Below are positions 32,307 through 43,800 of a DNA stretch of 64,000 nt, piece by piece. The translations under genes were made by a program, and so were the position numbers. This DNA comes from Alectoria sarmentosa (Eukaryota > Ascomycota > Lecanoromycetes > Lecanorales > Parmeliaceae): assembly GCA_009733775.1 (NCBI GenBank), contig WOGZ01000106.1:1-64000 (forward strand), written 5' to 3'. The notes below the pieces were generated by a model. That model saw only the letters and a program-made list of their open reading frames with translations. It was not told where the DNA came from and ran no database searches. The number at the start of each line of letters is the position of its first letter. Within the stretch, counting starts at the first letter, position 1.

Positions 32307-33950
32307 CAGACTGAGGTCCGTGTTCTTCGAGAAGCACCACTCGGATTACCTAGACATAAGTAAGGCATCGCTTCATCGAAACCTACCGCAGGGATGTTCT
32401 GAAGGATCTCAATCCCCCCCCCCCCCCATCAATCACCCAGAATCCGACCAGGAAACATTCGGGCACGCAACGGAGACTGTGTCACTGACGCAGATGTCGG
32501 GATTGGCGTCCCTTTTTTTGGGGGGGGGGGGTCAAAACCCAAGAAAACGAAACGAAAATCAAAGAAACCAACGACCCTTCTCGATTTCTAACCACACACA
32601 TTCCACCCGAGTGACAAGAACCGTTCTGAAAAGCAAAATGAGCCTTCTGCTCCCGAAAGAGGGCATGCGAAAACCCACAGGTGCTGCCACACAGGAAGGA
32701 TTTTACTTGACTCCGAATTGTAGCACGTTTCGGAATCGTCCTTCTTTCCTTATTCTGCACCATCTTCTCCGATCGCGATCCGGGAGCAAAAGCCCGGCTC
32801 CTACTCCCGAGACCGCGGTTTCGTTGACCTGTGTTTCTGGCCTTGGATTGCTTAATTAAGTAATGCTGACTGACTCCGCCGACATGTGCGATGGGGATTT
32901 AGAACTATCTAGACGGAGGTTTTGACGCACAGTGATCTTTCGTTGATCCTCTGTTGTAATGCTACTGCCAGAATTGGAAGGAAGCATTTCCCGCCGCTGC
33001 GATGCACATTGTCGCTTTTTCCTGGCACGCAACGCAATGCAACAAACGCAAGGTAACGCAACGCAATGCGACGCCTTTGGCTACGATTGCACGCGTATGG
33101 AATGGATGGATGGGCAGTCTTGATTTCGATTTCTGCGCACGGAAGAACGGTGATGGAAGGCGTGGTGTGGTGGAGAGGGGGGAGGATGAGGTTGGGATAC
33201 TAGGAAGGAATGCATGAGTATTGGATCATCATAGCGGTAGGCGTTTACGTTCGCTTGCGGAGGCGGTGCAATGAGCAATGACTTGATCGAGAGACTGTCA
33301 GATAGCGATGACGATGGCAATGGCGATAGCGCTGAGCTGAATAGCTGAGGTCAGAGGCCTGGGTCTCTTAATGCTGGCGGGAATGAATGGAGAATGATCT
33401 CAGGATGTTATTTCTAATAATGTTGGCGGCTCGAGATTGCTCTGAGCAGCGCTTGGGGCAAGTAGCAAATCTATTCTAGCCAGCTCGACTTTTGGACCGT
33501 TCTCTTCGTGTTCTGCGTGGTCTGGTGTATATATCGCCCATGGCTTACACGCTGTATCCCATCTTCGGCCAAGCGAAGAAGCAAAGAGCACGGGAAATAG
33601 TGATACTAGGCTAGCTGCTTTGTAGGCATAACGATTGAGCGGGAGCGGGTAGTCTGATTGAACGCTTTCGGTCGGTCAAGGCCTCTGATGTTTTACACCT
33701 GCTACCATTCTGTCAGCATTCTGCCAACACTTGTCAGACACTACCTATGACGTTTGAAGCGGACGGCTGGGTCACCTGGGGGTAAAAGTAACATTCTAGA
33801 CTGACATACCGTTCACCGATTTTCCTTCGACGTAGTATTCCACGGCACGAATCGGCTGTCCGTCCTTGCGTCCCAGAGATCCGCCGAGCGTATCATTTGA
33901 CTCTCTGCACCAATCAGCCGTCTGTCCAATCGATTCCTATCCATTTCATG
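32307..33950. other. gene-poor DNA with homopolymer tracts and ACGCA repeats
   Basis: It contains a C14 run (32414-32427), a T7G11 run (32515-32532) and ACGCA(A)-type short repeats (33025-33075). The open frames are low quality and I call none. Confidence 0.5.
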
Positions 33951-34405
33951 TCAACCTTCCGCCGTAATGTCCTCCGCCTCCTCCTCTTCGGAAGTAGCCA
34001 CAGCCTCATCCCGCACGCTACCGTCCAAATATCTCCTCTTCAACCCCCCCTTGTCATTCTCGTCCCCCACAACGAACCCACTCGATGGCCCACTGATGCT
34101 AAACGTTCTCCTTTTGCCGTTCGGTCTCTCCACCAAGCTCGGCGCCCGAGGCCGTTGCCTGCCGCGTGCCCGCCCGCCGGAGTAGGGGATTTCGTAGGCG
34201 AGAGCGCGGATGATGTAGAGGATCACGTCATAGACGAGGAAGAGCACCCAGGGGCCGATGGTCATGATGCCGAGGAGGAGCTGTTGGTGAAAAGGTTAGT
34301 GAGGGTGGTCCGGAGGGGGGGGGGGGAATAGCGGCTTACGAAGAAGCGGATGATCCATGTTTCGATGACGGTCAGGTTGGCGGGGAGGATGGAGAACCAC
34401 GACAT
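33951..34405 (-). CDS. small membrane protein, unknown function
   Basis: Two exons, complement(join(33951..34280,34340..34405)), 131 aa. Exon 1 encodes 22 residues (MSWFSILPANLTVIETW...). The 59-nt intron (GTAAGC...CAACAG) carries an odd run of ten C on its coding strand. The spliced product has one strong hydrophobic region of ~38 residues (RFFLLLGIMTIGPWVLFLVY, continuing DVILYIIRALAYE), perhaps two close helices, then a basic Arg-rich stretch and an acidic disordered tail (TSEEEEAEDITAEG). No signal-peptide cleavage site is evident. I believe similar small proteins occur in other filamentous ascomycetes but cannot name the family. Confidence 0.75.
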
Positions 34406-35174
34406 GGAGGGCGGTAAGGGATGGGTAATCCGAAGCTGATAGGGGCAGCAGAGATCTTGCGGAGCCTATACCATGGTTCTCGTCGAGTTCTTGCGGGCCA
34501 GTCGTAGATTTCCAAACAAGCAGCGTGGAAGTCTTGAATTCCAGAAGTTTGATTGCGGGTGTCAATTGGCAATTGGCGAGCGTGATGCACTATGTATCAG
34601 TGTTCGGCAACGACACGGAAAGTAAAGTCATGGGGACTCTGTGGACTGTAGTTTTAAGAAAGTTCCAAAAGTAGGTACATGCATAGGATTAGTCAGCCAA
34701 TCAGATCTCGGACGAGCCTCCTAGCTCGCCAAGCATCAGACAGCGCTTAGAATTTGTCTTCGTTGAAGTGTTATTAGTGAATCTAGATGCCAGAGCAGAA
34801 CTCTCAGCCGGCAAAGGGGACATCTATCAACATTGTGGTGTTCTACATACTATGTCAAGGCTGCTGAGGTCTGATCGATGCGTGGTGAAGACCTTGTAGT
34901 CTTGACTTTTGTACCTCGCTTTACTCTGTAGCCACACAGTATTTGCTCTTGGATCTCTGGTCAAAGACTGGGTCCCCAAAACGGTCTTTCCTCCTTCTTT
35001 TACACCGTTAGTTGTGACATTGCTATCGCGTTTCAGACAGAGGGAATTGAATTCGATTGATGGCTTTTCCATTTGGTTCCGTCGTCCTTCGCTACGATTT
35101 CTTCGTTGAGTTGAGGATATATTTGCAACGCTGAACTACCCACAGCTTACAAGACGTACACAGACATGGCCCAT
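34406..35174. other. intergenic, no gene seen
   Basis: This is the promoter of the small membrane protein and the 3' flank of the MDR reductase. No supported coding sequence. Confidence 0.5.
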
Positions 35175-36227
35175 TCAAACTTCAAGCACAAGTTTCACCC
35201 CACTGACTCCCTTCTTCAACTCATCCAACCCCTTGTCGATCGACTCCAAGCCGCCCTCAAGCACCTGAATCTTCGGACTCGGCACAATTTCCCCTTTCTC
35301 CAACTTCTCCTTCAACCAGACCCTAAAGACGAAATGGAAATGCTCCGTCCTCTCCTCTTCATCCTCTGGCCCGGCAACGAATTTCACTTCCACGCCCTCC
35401 TCTTTGGGCGTGTCCTCGGTAGGAGGAACCGTCGTCGCTAGCTTCCGTGTCCCCTCTCCCTTGAACTCCTTCAAGACGTCCAAACACGACTTCACCTGAC
35501 CCACCGCATCGTACCCTGCCTGAATGGTAACCCCGTCCGCCTTGGCCGCCTTCACGATCTTCTCCACCACATCTTCGCTTTTATAATCAAACACTTGGCT
35601 CGCTCCCAACTCTTTGAGATACTCACCATGTTTCTCACTCGCAGTAACATAAACGCTAAACCCCATCGACTTTGCAAGCTGCACTGCTGTGCTGCCAATA
35701 CTGCTTGCACCGCCCCAGACCAGCATCCCCTTCTTGTCCGCAGCCGTGTAGGCCGTGTCACGTGGCAACCCGATAGAGTACCACCCGAACCACGTCGTAA
35801 TGACCGCCATGGGCAGCAACGCCGCCTCGTTGAAGCTCATCTTTGGCGGCAGCGGCACCACATTTGCAGCGGGGACGAGCACGCGCGTCTGGAAGGCACC
35901 ATAGTCTGGGAGGCCTTTGGTGAAGAAACATGGCGCAAAGGCGGCGACGCGGGTGCCCGGTTTGGGAGCATTAGAGGGCACGGAGGCGCCGGCGGAGATG
36001 ACGGTGCCGCCGATGTCGGAGCCTAGCACTGTCGGGTAGTGATCAAGGGGCCCGAAGCCGTAGTCGCGCTGGTAGTAGTCGATTGGATTCAGCGCGATGG
36101 ATTTGACTTGGATGAGGAGGTCATCGGGACCTGGAGTCGGGGTCCGGCGGTGAGTGACTTCGAAGGCTCCCGCAGCCTTTGAGGGGAGGATGGCGGCCAG
36201 ATGTTGGGCTGAGGGTGAGGAAGACAT
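35175..36227 (-). CDS. medium-chain reductase/dehydrogenase, zinc-independent
   Basis: Single exon, 350 aa, start ATG at 36227 and stop at 35175. It is an MDR-superfamily enzyme of the quinone oxidoreductase / trans-acting enoyl reductase type common in fungi. It has an N-terminal GroES-like fold (IQVKSIALNPIDYYQRDYG, VLGSDIGGTVISAG) and a Rossmann nucleotide site at ~172-183 (GGASSIGSTAVQ), then VYVTASEKHGEYLKELGA, a typical NADPH-specific segment. The structural and catalytic zinc Cys residues of alcohol dehydrogenases are absent. The substrate is unknown; stand-alone members reduce activated C=C bonds and cluster members assist polyketide synthases. No synthase lies nearby, so a detoxifying role is more likely. 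Confidence 0.88.
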   Translation of the reverse strand: MSSSPSAQHLAAILPSKAAGAFEVTHRRTPTPGPDDLLIQVKSIALNPIDYYQRDYGFGPLDHYPTVLGSDIGGTVISAGASVPSNAPKPGTRVAAFAPCFFTKGLPDYGAFQTRVLVPAANVVPLPPKMSFNEAALLPMAVITTWFGWYSIGLPRDTAYTAADKKGMLVWGGASSIGSTAVQLAKSMGFSVYVTASEKHGEYLKELGASQVFDYKSEDVVEKIVKAAKADGVTIQAGYDAVGQVKSCLDVLKEFKGEGTRKLATTVPPTEDTPKEEGVEVKFVAGPEDEEERTEHFHFVFRVWLKEKLEKGEIVPSPKIQVLEGGLESIDKGLDELKKGVSGVKLVLEV

Positions 36228-38200
36228 GGTGGTGAGTTTGGAAATTGCTGGTTTGCTTTTGCTGGGGCTTGTGAACGGATTTGGGAGGATGTTATGCAGA
36301 GAGCAGGACCGAATGGGAACGATTCGAGTATAAATACCTGGGAATTATTGGAGACTGGATCTTGCCAGCGCCACGCACTTGGCTTGCGCGCTGGTGGCAC
36401 GATTGCTCTACATGGTAATCAGTGAATACGAGAATGGCACTCGGGGATTCAGAGTAAAGTCCATGTCTTTGTTTTTGATTGCTCGTATCCAATCGGAGTT
36501 TAGACTATAAATGCGAATAACGGCGAGCATGAACCCCGCATCATGACGTGAAGATTACTAAACAGATCTTCTGCACAATCAACAGCTTTACTCATTTCAG
36601 TAATTGATGCGTGATTGACACAACTTACTTACATCATCTACTTTACTTTACTGTATCGATTCAACCAAAAACGCCACAGAGACGACCGGACAAAAAAACC
36701 CCGGGAATCGAGCGCCACAATTACATCCAACCTGGCTTGGCCCCGTAAGTATTTTTTGCATTGGTGTAGTGTAATCTTGTTGCGAGATAGATGACATCGA
36801 AAGATGCCCTAGCCCGCCGAAACTATCGTGCTAGGTATCCAAACCAAACCGGAACGCGGCCGCAGAGAGTAAGTAGCCTCGACGTACGTACGTATCATTG
36901 CACTATGTATCCATGTCTGCTCTGCCTGCCTGCCTGCCTGCTCCGTGTGCGGTTTGAGTTCGCGAGCATAGCTAGCTGGCTGGCCTCTGTGCGATCGATT
37001 TGGGGGGGCGGGGGGGGGGGAAAGCCAAGTGCCGGTGCTCAACTCGGCTTTATTCTGCTTCTGCTGGATGAAGGGGTATGGTCGGTCGCCTTGTTTACAG
37101 AAATTGGCTTTCTAGGAGATAACCGCGCCTCAAGGACTGACTAAGTACCTTAGATAGGTAAAAAATTTCTTTGGAGTGTAAAGTAGATCTTTGCGTGGAA
37201 ACTTTTCCACCATGTATAATATTTGTGCGGGTGCTGCTGTCGAGCTTAACAGCTACTTACTGTGAGATGGATGGATGGATGGATGCTGCAGCAGAGGCAC
37301 TGACCCTGTGTCCTGACAAAATACCTTTTTTCTTCCTTCCTTCCTTCTTTTCTCCCTTCTTTTCCTTACCTCACTTTACCTCACCTCACCTTTCCTTACC
37401 TTAGCCAACCCCCTAAATAGAATCAAAAAACCCTGAAAATAAAAATGTTTCATGTGATGGAAGCAGGGTTGGAAATGACGTTGATAAAGAGAATGGTGAT
37501 GGCGCTGGTGGGGGATCTACTGGAATTTAGTAGATGGGAATGGATGGGATGGGAACGGATGAATGAATGGATGGGAATGGATTGGATGGGAATGGATTGG
37601 ATGAATGAATGGATGGATGGATGGGATTGGATGGATGGATGGATGGATGGGAATGGATTGGATGGGAAGATAGATGGATGGATGGCGGGGTGGAAATGGG
37701 GAATGGTGGATGGGAAATTGGGGGGGTCTTGTTATGTGAGTCAGTTCAGCTTAAAGCAGGTGATGTGTTGTTACATATGTGAGATGGGCTTCGGGGGAAT
37801 CACAATTGTCAAGATACTGCAGTAATGATGAGAATGGGGCGAACGGAGCCTGCAGTGGGGACACGAGTAGTAAAAGGCTGTGATTCTTGATGCGTGCTCA
37901 TCTGCTGCACAATCTCACTGAGTACGGCTTGGTTCAGTCGACTTCACTGGTACAGACGTTGTTGTCGATGTTTTTTGAAATTATTGCTTCAATGTATATG
38001 GAGTTGCGTGTACGAGTGTGCAGTTATTATGAAATTATCTGATGCCTTTGACTTCCTCCTCCTGCTCTGTTCTGCGTGCATTTTCTGTCAAATCATTTAA
38101 CACCTTTACCTTCCTCCTCCTCCTCCTCCTCCTCCTCTGTTCTGTCCCTTGACCCGACCCGACCATGACCTATGCCTAAGGTGCCTAGCTACCACTCCTC
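36228..38200. other. 2-kb intergenic region rich in simple repeats
   Basis: No gene is supported. It contains TGCC repeats (36921-36940), a G-rich tract (37000-37020), a short (GATG)n run (37266-37284), CTTCCTTCCTT runs, a GGAT minisatellite (37530-37690) and (CTC)n near 38112-38138. Confidence 0.6.
37530..37690. repeat. GGATG/GGAATGGATT minisatellite
   Basis: About 160 nt of tandem 4-5-nt variants (GGATG, GGAATGGATT, GAATGAAT). Higher-order copies of GGATGGGAATGGATTGGATG recur at ~37570, ~37585 and ~37645. Confidence 0.9.
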
Positions 38201-38980
38201 TCAATATCCATCACCGTCCTCGACCCCACTGAACGGCAACAATCGGGTGCAGTACGAGTTCTTCGACCCATCCTCCTCATCGATCCCATCGTTGCAATCC
38301 TCGCACAAGTACCCACGGTCATGCGCGTAAACGGCCTCCTCCTCCGTCTCCATGCCCGTCACCGTGACATAGAAGTCGAGCAGGTTGGCCGGGTACGGCA
38401 CATATTTGTTGAGGAGGCGGATGACGAGCCTGATGGGCCGGCAGTGCGCGGTGGGGCAGTAGGCGTTGGACAGGTTCACCCGCAGCGACTTGAGCTTCAC
38501 CTTCATCTTCTTCAGCATGCGAAGTTTCTTGACCCAGGCGTCTTGAAGGCGCATCTCGAGATTTTCGTGCATGTCCTCGTGGCGCCGTTCTTCCGTCTGC
38601 GAGTACGCTCCACCGGTGAAAGCGCCGGTGCCGAGCTCCCACATGGTGGATGGGGAAACGTCGCGGCCGTCGAGGGCGATGGTGATGTGGCGCATGGAAT
38701 GCAGGTGGGCCTTCCATAGCAATGGCGGACCCTTCCATCCGTTACAATGACAACCGACCCTGTCCGCGGAATCCGAGAGTCTCCAGGTGTTGGCGCCATA
38801 GAACACAATTGCCGCCTCACGTGAGATGGTCTTGTTCACGAAGAGCAGGGCATTCCATGGCCGGGGGCTTGCGTCTTCGTATGAGGCTGGGAATGGGACC
38901 AACGTTCGGCGATGGATAAGGCAGAGCTTGTATATCATGTCGCGGACCTCGCGAGACAGTTTCATGAAGTGCGAAGCCAT
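38201..38980 (-). CDS. 2EXR / F-box-like domain protein
   Basis: Single exon, 259 aa, ATG at 38980 (MASHFMKLSREVRDMIYKLCL). The upstream frame opens only with a non-ATG codon. The start follows the pattern of a large fungal family: a short F-box-like LxxEVRDMIYxL, then WNALLFVNKTISREAAIVFYGANTWRLS, where returning residues N-K-x-I-S-x-E-A and FYG-x-N-T are the hallmark. These proteins are abundant in Dothideomycetes and their function is largely unknown; F-box relatives recruit substrates to SCF ubiquitin ligases. The C-terminus has a CxxC pair (YLCEDCND) plus other Cys and may bind metal; that is inference. Confidence 0.75.
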   Translation of the reverse strand: MASHFMKLSREVRDMIYKLCLIHRRTLVPFPASYEDASPRPWNALLFVNKTISREAAIVFYGANTWRLSDSADRVGCHCNGWKGPPLLWKAHLHSMRHITIALDGRDVSPSTMWELGTGAFTGGAYSQTEERRHEDMHENLEMRLQDAWVKKLRMLKKMKVKLKSLRVNLSNAYCPTAHCRPIRLVIRLLNKYVPYPANLLDFYVTVTGMETEEEAVYAHDRGYLCEDCNDGIDEEDGSKNSYCTRLLPFSGVEDGDGY

Positions 38981-40838
38981 TGCTTCGGCGAGATAGAGAG
39001 AGGAGATTTGACGACCTGTTAGCAGCATTCAGCGGATGTTGGTCAGTCAGTTCCTTGGGGCTGTCACCTTTGCTCAAAGTGTGAGAGGAAGGAAGTAGCC
39101 TTCTTGAAGTGCTGTGGTGGATACCGACTGACTGCCCAAAGATGTCAGTAGAGAGCTCAGAAGCTGACCACGGAGTGTGGAAGAGTGGGATCATTACCTC
39201 AGTCTAGCATGAGGTGCAAGGTAAGCACGCGTTCAATAATGTGGATGGAGGCTGAGTGCTGAAGTATTTCTTTCGGGCTTCGGAGTCTGAGAAGAAAGCA
39301 AAGGAGTGAGTTTGAAGTTGATGCTATTGCAACTGGGTATCCAGAGGGTTAGCATGCATACATGAGAACATGATTGATGTATTGAAGATACTCACATCCA
39401 AGCTGAAATCCTTTCAGTATTTATACCTGGCGTGACGCGACAGATGAGTCATAGAGAGGTGTGCATATGCAAACGTTATTTAATATTTGAAATAAGACTG
39501 GTAAAGTATTCACTAGCGCGTCGAAATACTAAGGGGTCATTTCACCCCGTCCGGGCAAATTCGTTATTGACAATGATTGCCTCAAGACTGGGCAATGAAG
39601 CATTATTCTTCACTTCAAGACTGTGAGGAGCAAAGATACGATTCAGTCTTTATGCCAAAGTGCAAGTGTTTGATAGTCATTGTTTGCAAGATTTCTTCAT
39701 GCAACTGCACTGCCGTGAGCTTGCAATCATTATTCTCCTTACCTCAGCTGATCATATGATAGCTGCATTTGCTTTTTCGTTCAAGCAATTCACATTTCGG
39801 CATAGGCTTATTCCAAGATAATGACAAGACGATATTGAAGCCGGGCAGAGACGGAGCCTTTTGGACCTCAAGGCTTGCTTGCATTGGAATATCACGAGGG
39901 ACCAAGTCGAGCATCAGAGGAAGTGATAGCTTGGACACTTGATAGCATGACAGCCCAAGAGTACTTGACCAGTTCACAGAATCCCCACCGTCTCTCTCCA
40001 CGGTCCTGATGAGCGACCTTAGCTTGCATACCCACTCGTCCCAAGATCTGCGACTTCACTCAACATTCCGACTTCAAGCCGTTTCTATCTCTCCTGATCC
40101 GGCTATCACTTTTCTGCAATCGATTCACAACCCCTGGCTTACTAGTCCTCAGGCATCAGCATTCCTGTCAGCAGCAGCGCAGCGCAGTCGGGATGACAGT
40201 ATCTCCAGATCTAGGCCACAATATTGCTATGCTCAAAGAGGGCCTCGAGCGTTGCACCGGTGAGTGAAATCCAGTCGTGCCAGAACAATTCCCAAGTTCA
40301 AGATTGATTCTAAAATCCAAATCAATTGTTCTAGGCATCTCATCATGCTCTCAACTTGGGGTCCAAGGACATTGGGTGGGGTCAGTGGTGGAGTTGAATG
40401 ATGAACCGTTGCGCGTGCTGCTTTCAAGATGTGGCATTGTGAGGTTGTTTTAATCCCTTCCCTTGGTGATGCGGATCTTGGCAGGACCGATGCGTCAAAT
40501 GTGGAGAAATACTTGGCTTATTGACCGTAGGAACCAGCTTATGACGAGAAGACACATCATCTTTCGACTTGCAAAGTAGCCCTGCGTATCTAGATCTATT
40601 CTTGCCTTGCTGCAAAGACTTTTGGCCAGCAACTGGACACCAAAATCCGGCATAGCGCCGCGCTTTAACATTGCATCGACTATTTCTTCCCTTTTCCACC
40701 TTCCAGATTCAAATCCAGCGACCATAACGAATCCCACTTGGACCCAGGCTTCTCAGACGACATCTTATGCGGCGAGGATTTGGTCTGTCTCAAAGACTTT
40801 GATGGAGAAGTTGCAACGCTTCTTACCTGCGCTTTCCA
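38981..40838. other. intergenic, no clear gene
   Basis: Short frames on both strands (39744-40001 minus, 40009-40263 plus) show some coding-like composition but have no partners and no conserved motif. No repeats of note. Confidence 0.45.
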
Positions 40839-43800
40839 TTAGCCCGCGGAGAATAGCTGGAGAGACCGGTCACCCCAGCCTGACGCGCTGGTTGGGCCTA
40901 CATGATCGGTGCTGGGACCGCCAGGGGCAGGCAGATCTAATGTCTGGCTGCTCTGCGGTCTTTCTGGCGAGTGCGAGCGATGAGTATCCTGCGGCGGGAG
41001 TAGGTTGGGGGATGCCGCCGCGGCGCGGTCAACGCTTCGTTCCGGCATGCCATCTGGGCCTGCAGGCCCTGCAGTAGTATTGCTAGAAATAGCTACAAGC
41101 CCCTTCTTCGAATTCGTACTGCTGCGTCGACTGTCGAGACTGCGGCTCAGAGTTTTTGTTGCTCCATTGCCGTTTGAGGACTTCTTCATCCTGATGTTTC
41201 CCTGGGCATCCACGTTTGCTGAGGCTACCGTTGCTTTGCCGAGACCGACGTTGATCGGAGCACCAGGCTTCTCCTCTGCAGCGTCGATCAAGTACCATCT
41301 CAAGCCATCGGAGAGTTCATATGGGTTCTCGTCGTTGTGGGAAGCGTCGCGGCCAATCTTGACAGATGCTTGGTCGCCGGCCGGTTTTAAGCCGTTGATG
41401 GACTTCGACAAGTCCACGACCCGCTCTTCCACCTTTGAGATCCTTGCAATGAGCCAGTCTCGTTTGCCAAGATTGTGGGAATCTTGTTCGCGCAAGAAGT
41501 AGTGAGGGGCTCCCACATTGAAGGCAGCCCAAGGCTTGGTAGCCTGATCTCTGGTTGGCAGGAACAGAGCCAAGTCACCTTCTTTGAAACTTCGAAGTGC
41601 GATCCGGTCATGAGCTTCGCCTTGTGAGCGGTGGGCCTTATCCCTGTACGCTCGAGCTTCTTTCTGCCATTTCCGAGCGACGTGTTCGATCTCCTTGACC
41701 CGCTTGTAGATAGCCTCGCTGAAGATGTCTAAATCGAAACTACTGATATCTTTCATGAATTCCTCGAAGAGGCGTTTGGTTGTCTGTAGATCGTCTGCTG
41801 TGGCCCACTGAGGAATCTCGGAATTGACAAGAGGTTCTGTTTCGTTCTTTGTAGGCATCGGGGCTGACAGACTGCGTTTCATGGACAATGATGGATCGTT
41901 CAGCAGGGTACTTGCGGAAGCAACACGTGGGGCCTTCTGTATGACCATATTGCCACTTTCTCTTGTGACGGCAAGACCGACTTGTTCAAGCAGTTTCTCC
42001 AAGAGATTGTTCTGTCCATGCAACTTGGTAGAGACATCGACGGCTCGTGAGGCTTGAGCGGTCCAAACCTCAAACAAACTGTCATGGCGCGATTGCAGAG
42101 CTTTAAGATTGGCTTCCTTTTCTTTGAGTTGGCCCTCGAGAGTCTGATGCTGTACCTCATGATCTTTCATCTTTCCAAGCAGGCCCTCAGCCACACGCTC
42201 CCCATCCGTAAGCTTGACTCGAAGCGACTCCGAGTCTGTCTCTCCTAGTGCAAATCTTGATTTCAGATCATTATGTTCGTGCCTTTCAAAGTCAAGTTGG
42301 GACTGCAAAGTCGCACACTGTGTCTGTTGCGTATTGAGCTCTTCACGCATGGAAAACACAGCCCTCTCTTCACTCCCCAAGCGTTCCCTGAGATCATATA
42401 TCTCATCTCCTTGAGACTTGGCACGGGTCTCCAACGAGGCATTTTCGGCGCGCAAGGCTTCAAGGGTATCCTTGGTGTCCTTTAGATGCGCCGCAGCCTT
42501 CTCTGCGACAGTCTCAACAATTTCGACCAGCGTGGTAAAGTTTTCAGGGACTTGTTCATCATGTGACGAATGTACGAGCGCAGATCGAAGAGCTCTACGA
42601 TGATCTGCTTGAGTATGCTCGTGATTCTGTAGACACCGCAACATTTGCTGAGCCCTTGCTCCGAGCTCGGAATTCTCCTCCTTATACCGTTGCACTTCAC
42701 GCTCGAAGCTGCTGGCTCTCTCGCGCTCTATGTCGTGATCGTTCCGCATGTTTTCAGTTTGATTCAATGCCCTCTGTACTTCACCAGCGGTCTCGTTCCT
42801 GAGCTTTTCCAGCTCTTCCTCCAGGGTATGCATCCTGTCATCATGCTCGCGGCTATCAAGGACGCGATCAAAGTCATCCTCGAGTTCTTCGAGTTTGACT
42901 TTGAGCTTGTTGTTCTCAACTTCCAACAGGCGGCGTTCGTGCGCAAATTCTCTTTCCTGAGCTTCCAAATTACCTAGTAGGTCTTCTTTTGTGGAAATTG
43001 CTTCCCGTACCTGACTCCTGAGCATGTCCTCAGCGTTCGATCTTGCGGCCGCCTTCTTCTCCAGATTTGCAGCCTGAGCTTTCTCCGTCGTCAGTTCTGC
43101 TTCCAGGGTGACGATTCTCTGGGCTAGGCTTTTCTCCTCTGGATCATTGTTCATAGAGAATCTTCGCGAAGAAACAGATGATCTGCGTGACCCTGGTTCC
43201 CGAGCTTTGGACAAAGCCGAGGCAAAATTTATTACAGGTGATGTAGTATATCGTTCGAAGGTAGGTCCGCTACTAGGAGGGAACCCTGAGGCACTTGATG
43301 GTCTTTGATTCTGCCGGTGCACAAGGTCTTCAAGCTTGCGGATCCTACTATCTGCACTCTTGAGTTTGTCTTCGAGCTTTGACTTATCGTTCCTCATGGC
43401 CAATAAGACCTCGTCGTCTCCACGTAGTAGAAGAGATGTTCTGCCATAGGCCGCCTCATGAACGCTGCCGTTCTTGAACGCCTTTGATCTCCGAGCTTGC
43501 TGTTTGGAAGGTGTATCTAGGCTCTTGAAAGCGTCCTCAATTTCCTTGATATTTTCGTCCATATCGCCCAGCTCTTTCATACGTTGTACGTATGCGGAAA
43601 TGTCATTTCTGCTGACCGTCGGCCATTTCTGCTTTTGTGCTTGAACATTGACTTCGATGCCCAAAGCCATGTCGTCAAATGATCCGAGGTTCACGGCACC
43701 GTTCATGTCTTTGATCCACTTCTTTCGACGTCTAGCCTCTTCCTCCTTGTAGGTAGCCATTTCTTCTACTAGAGATGACGAATCAGAAGTCATCTTTTCG

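Noticed and set aside
29203..33950. Intact transposon in the decayed 29-34 kb region
   Set aside because: No terminal inverted repeats, LTR pairs, or transposase/reverse transcriptase motifs were seen.
35175..36227. MDR reductase as part of a polyketide or other metabolite cluster
   Set aside because: No synthase, tailoring enzyme or cluster regulator within the window; the neighbours are housekeeping genes.
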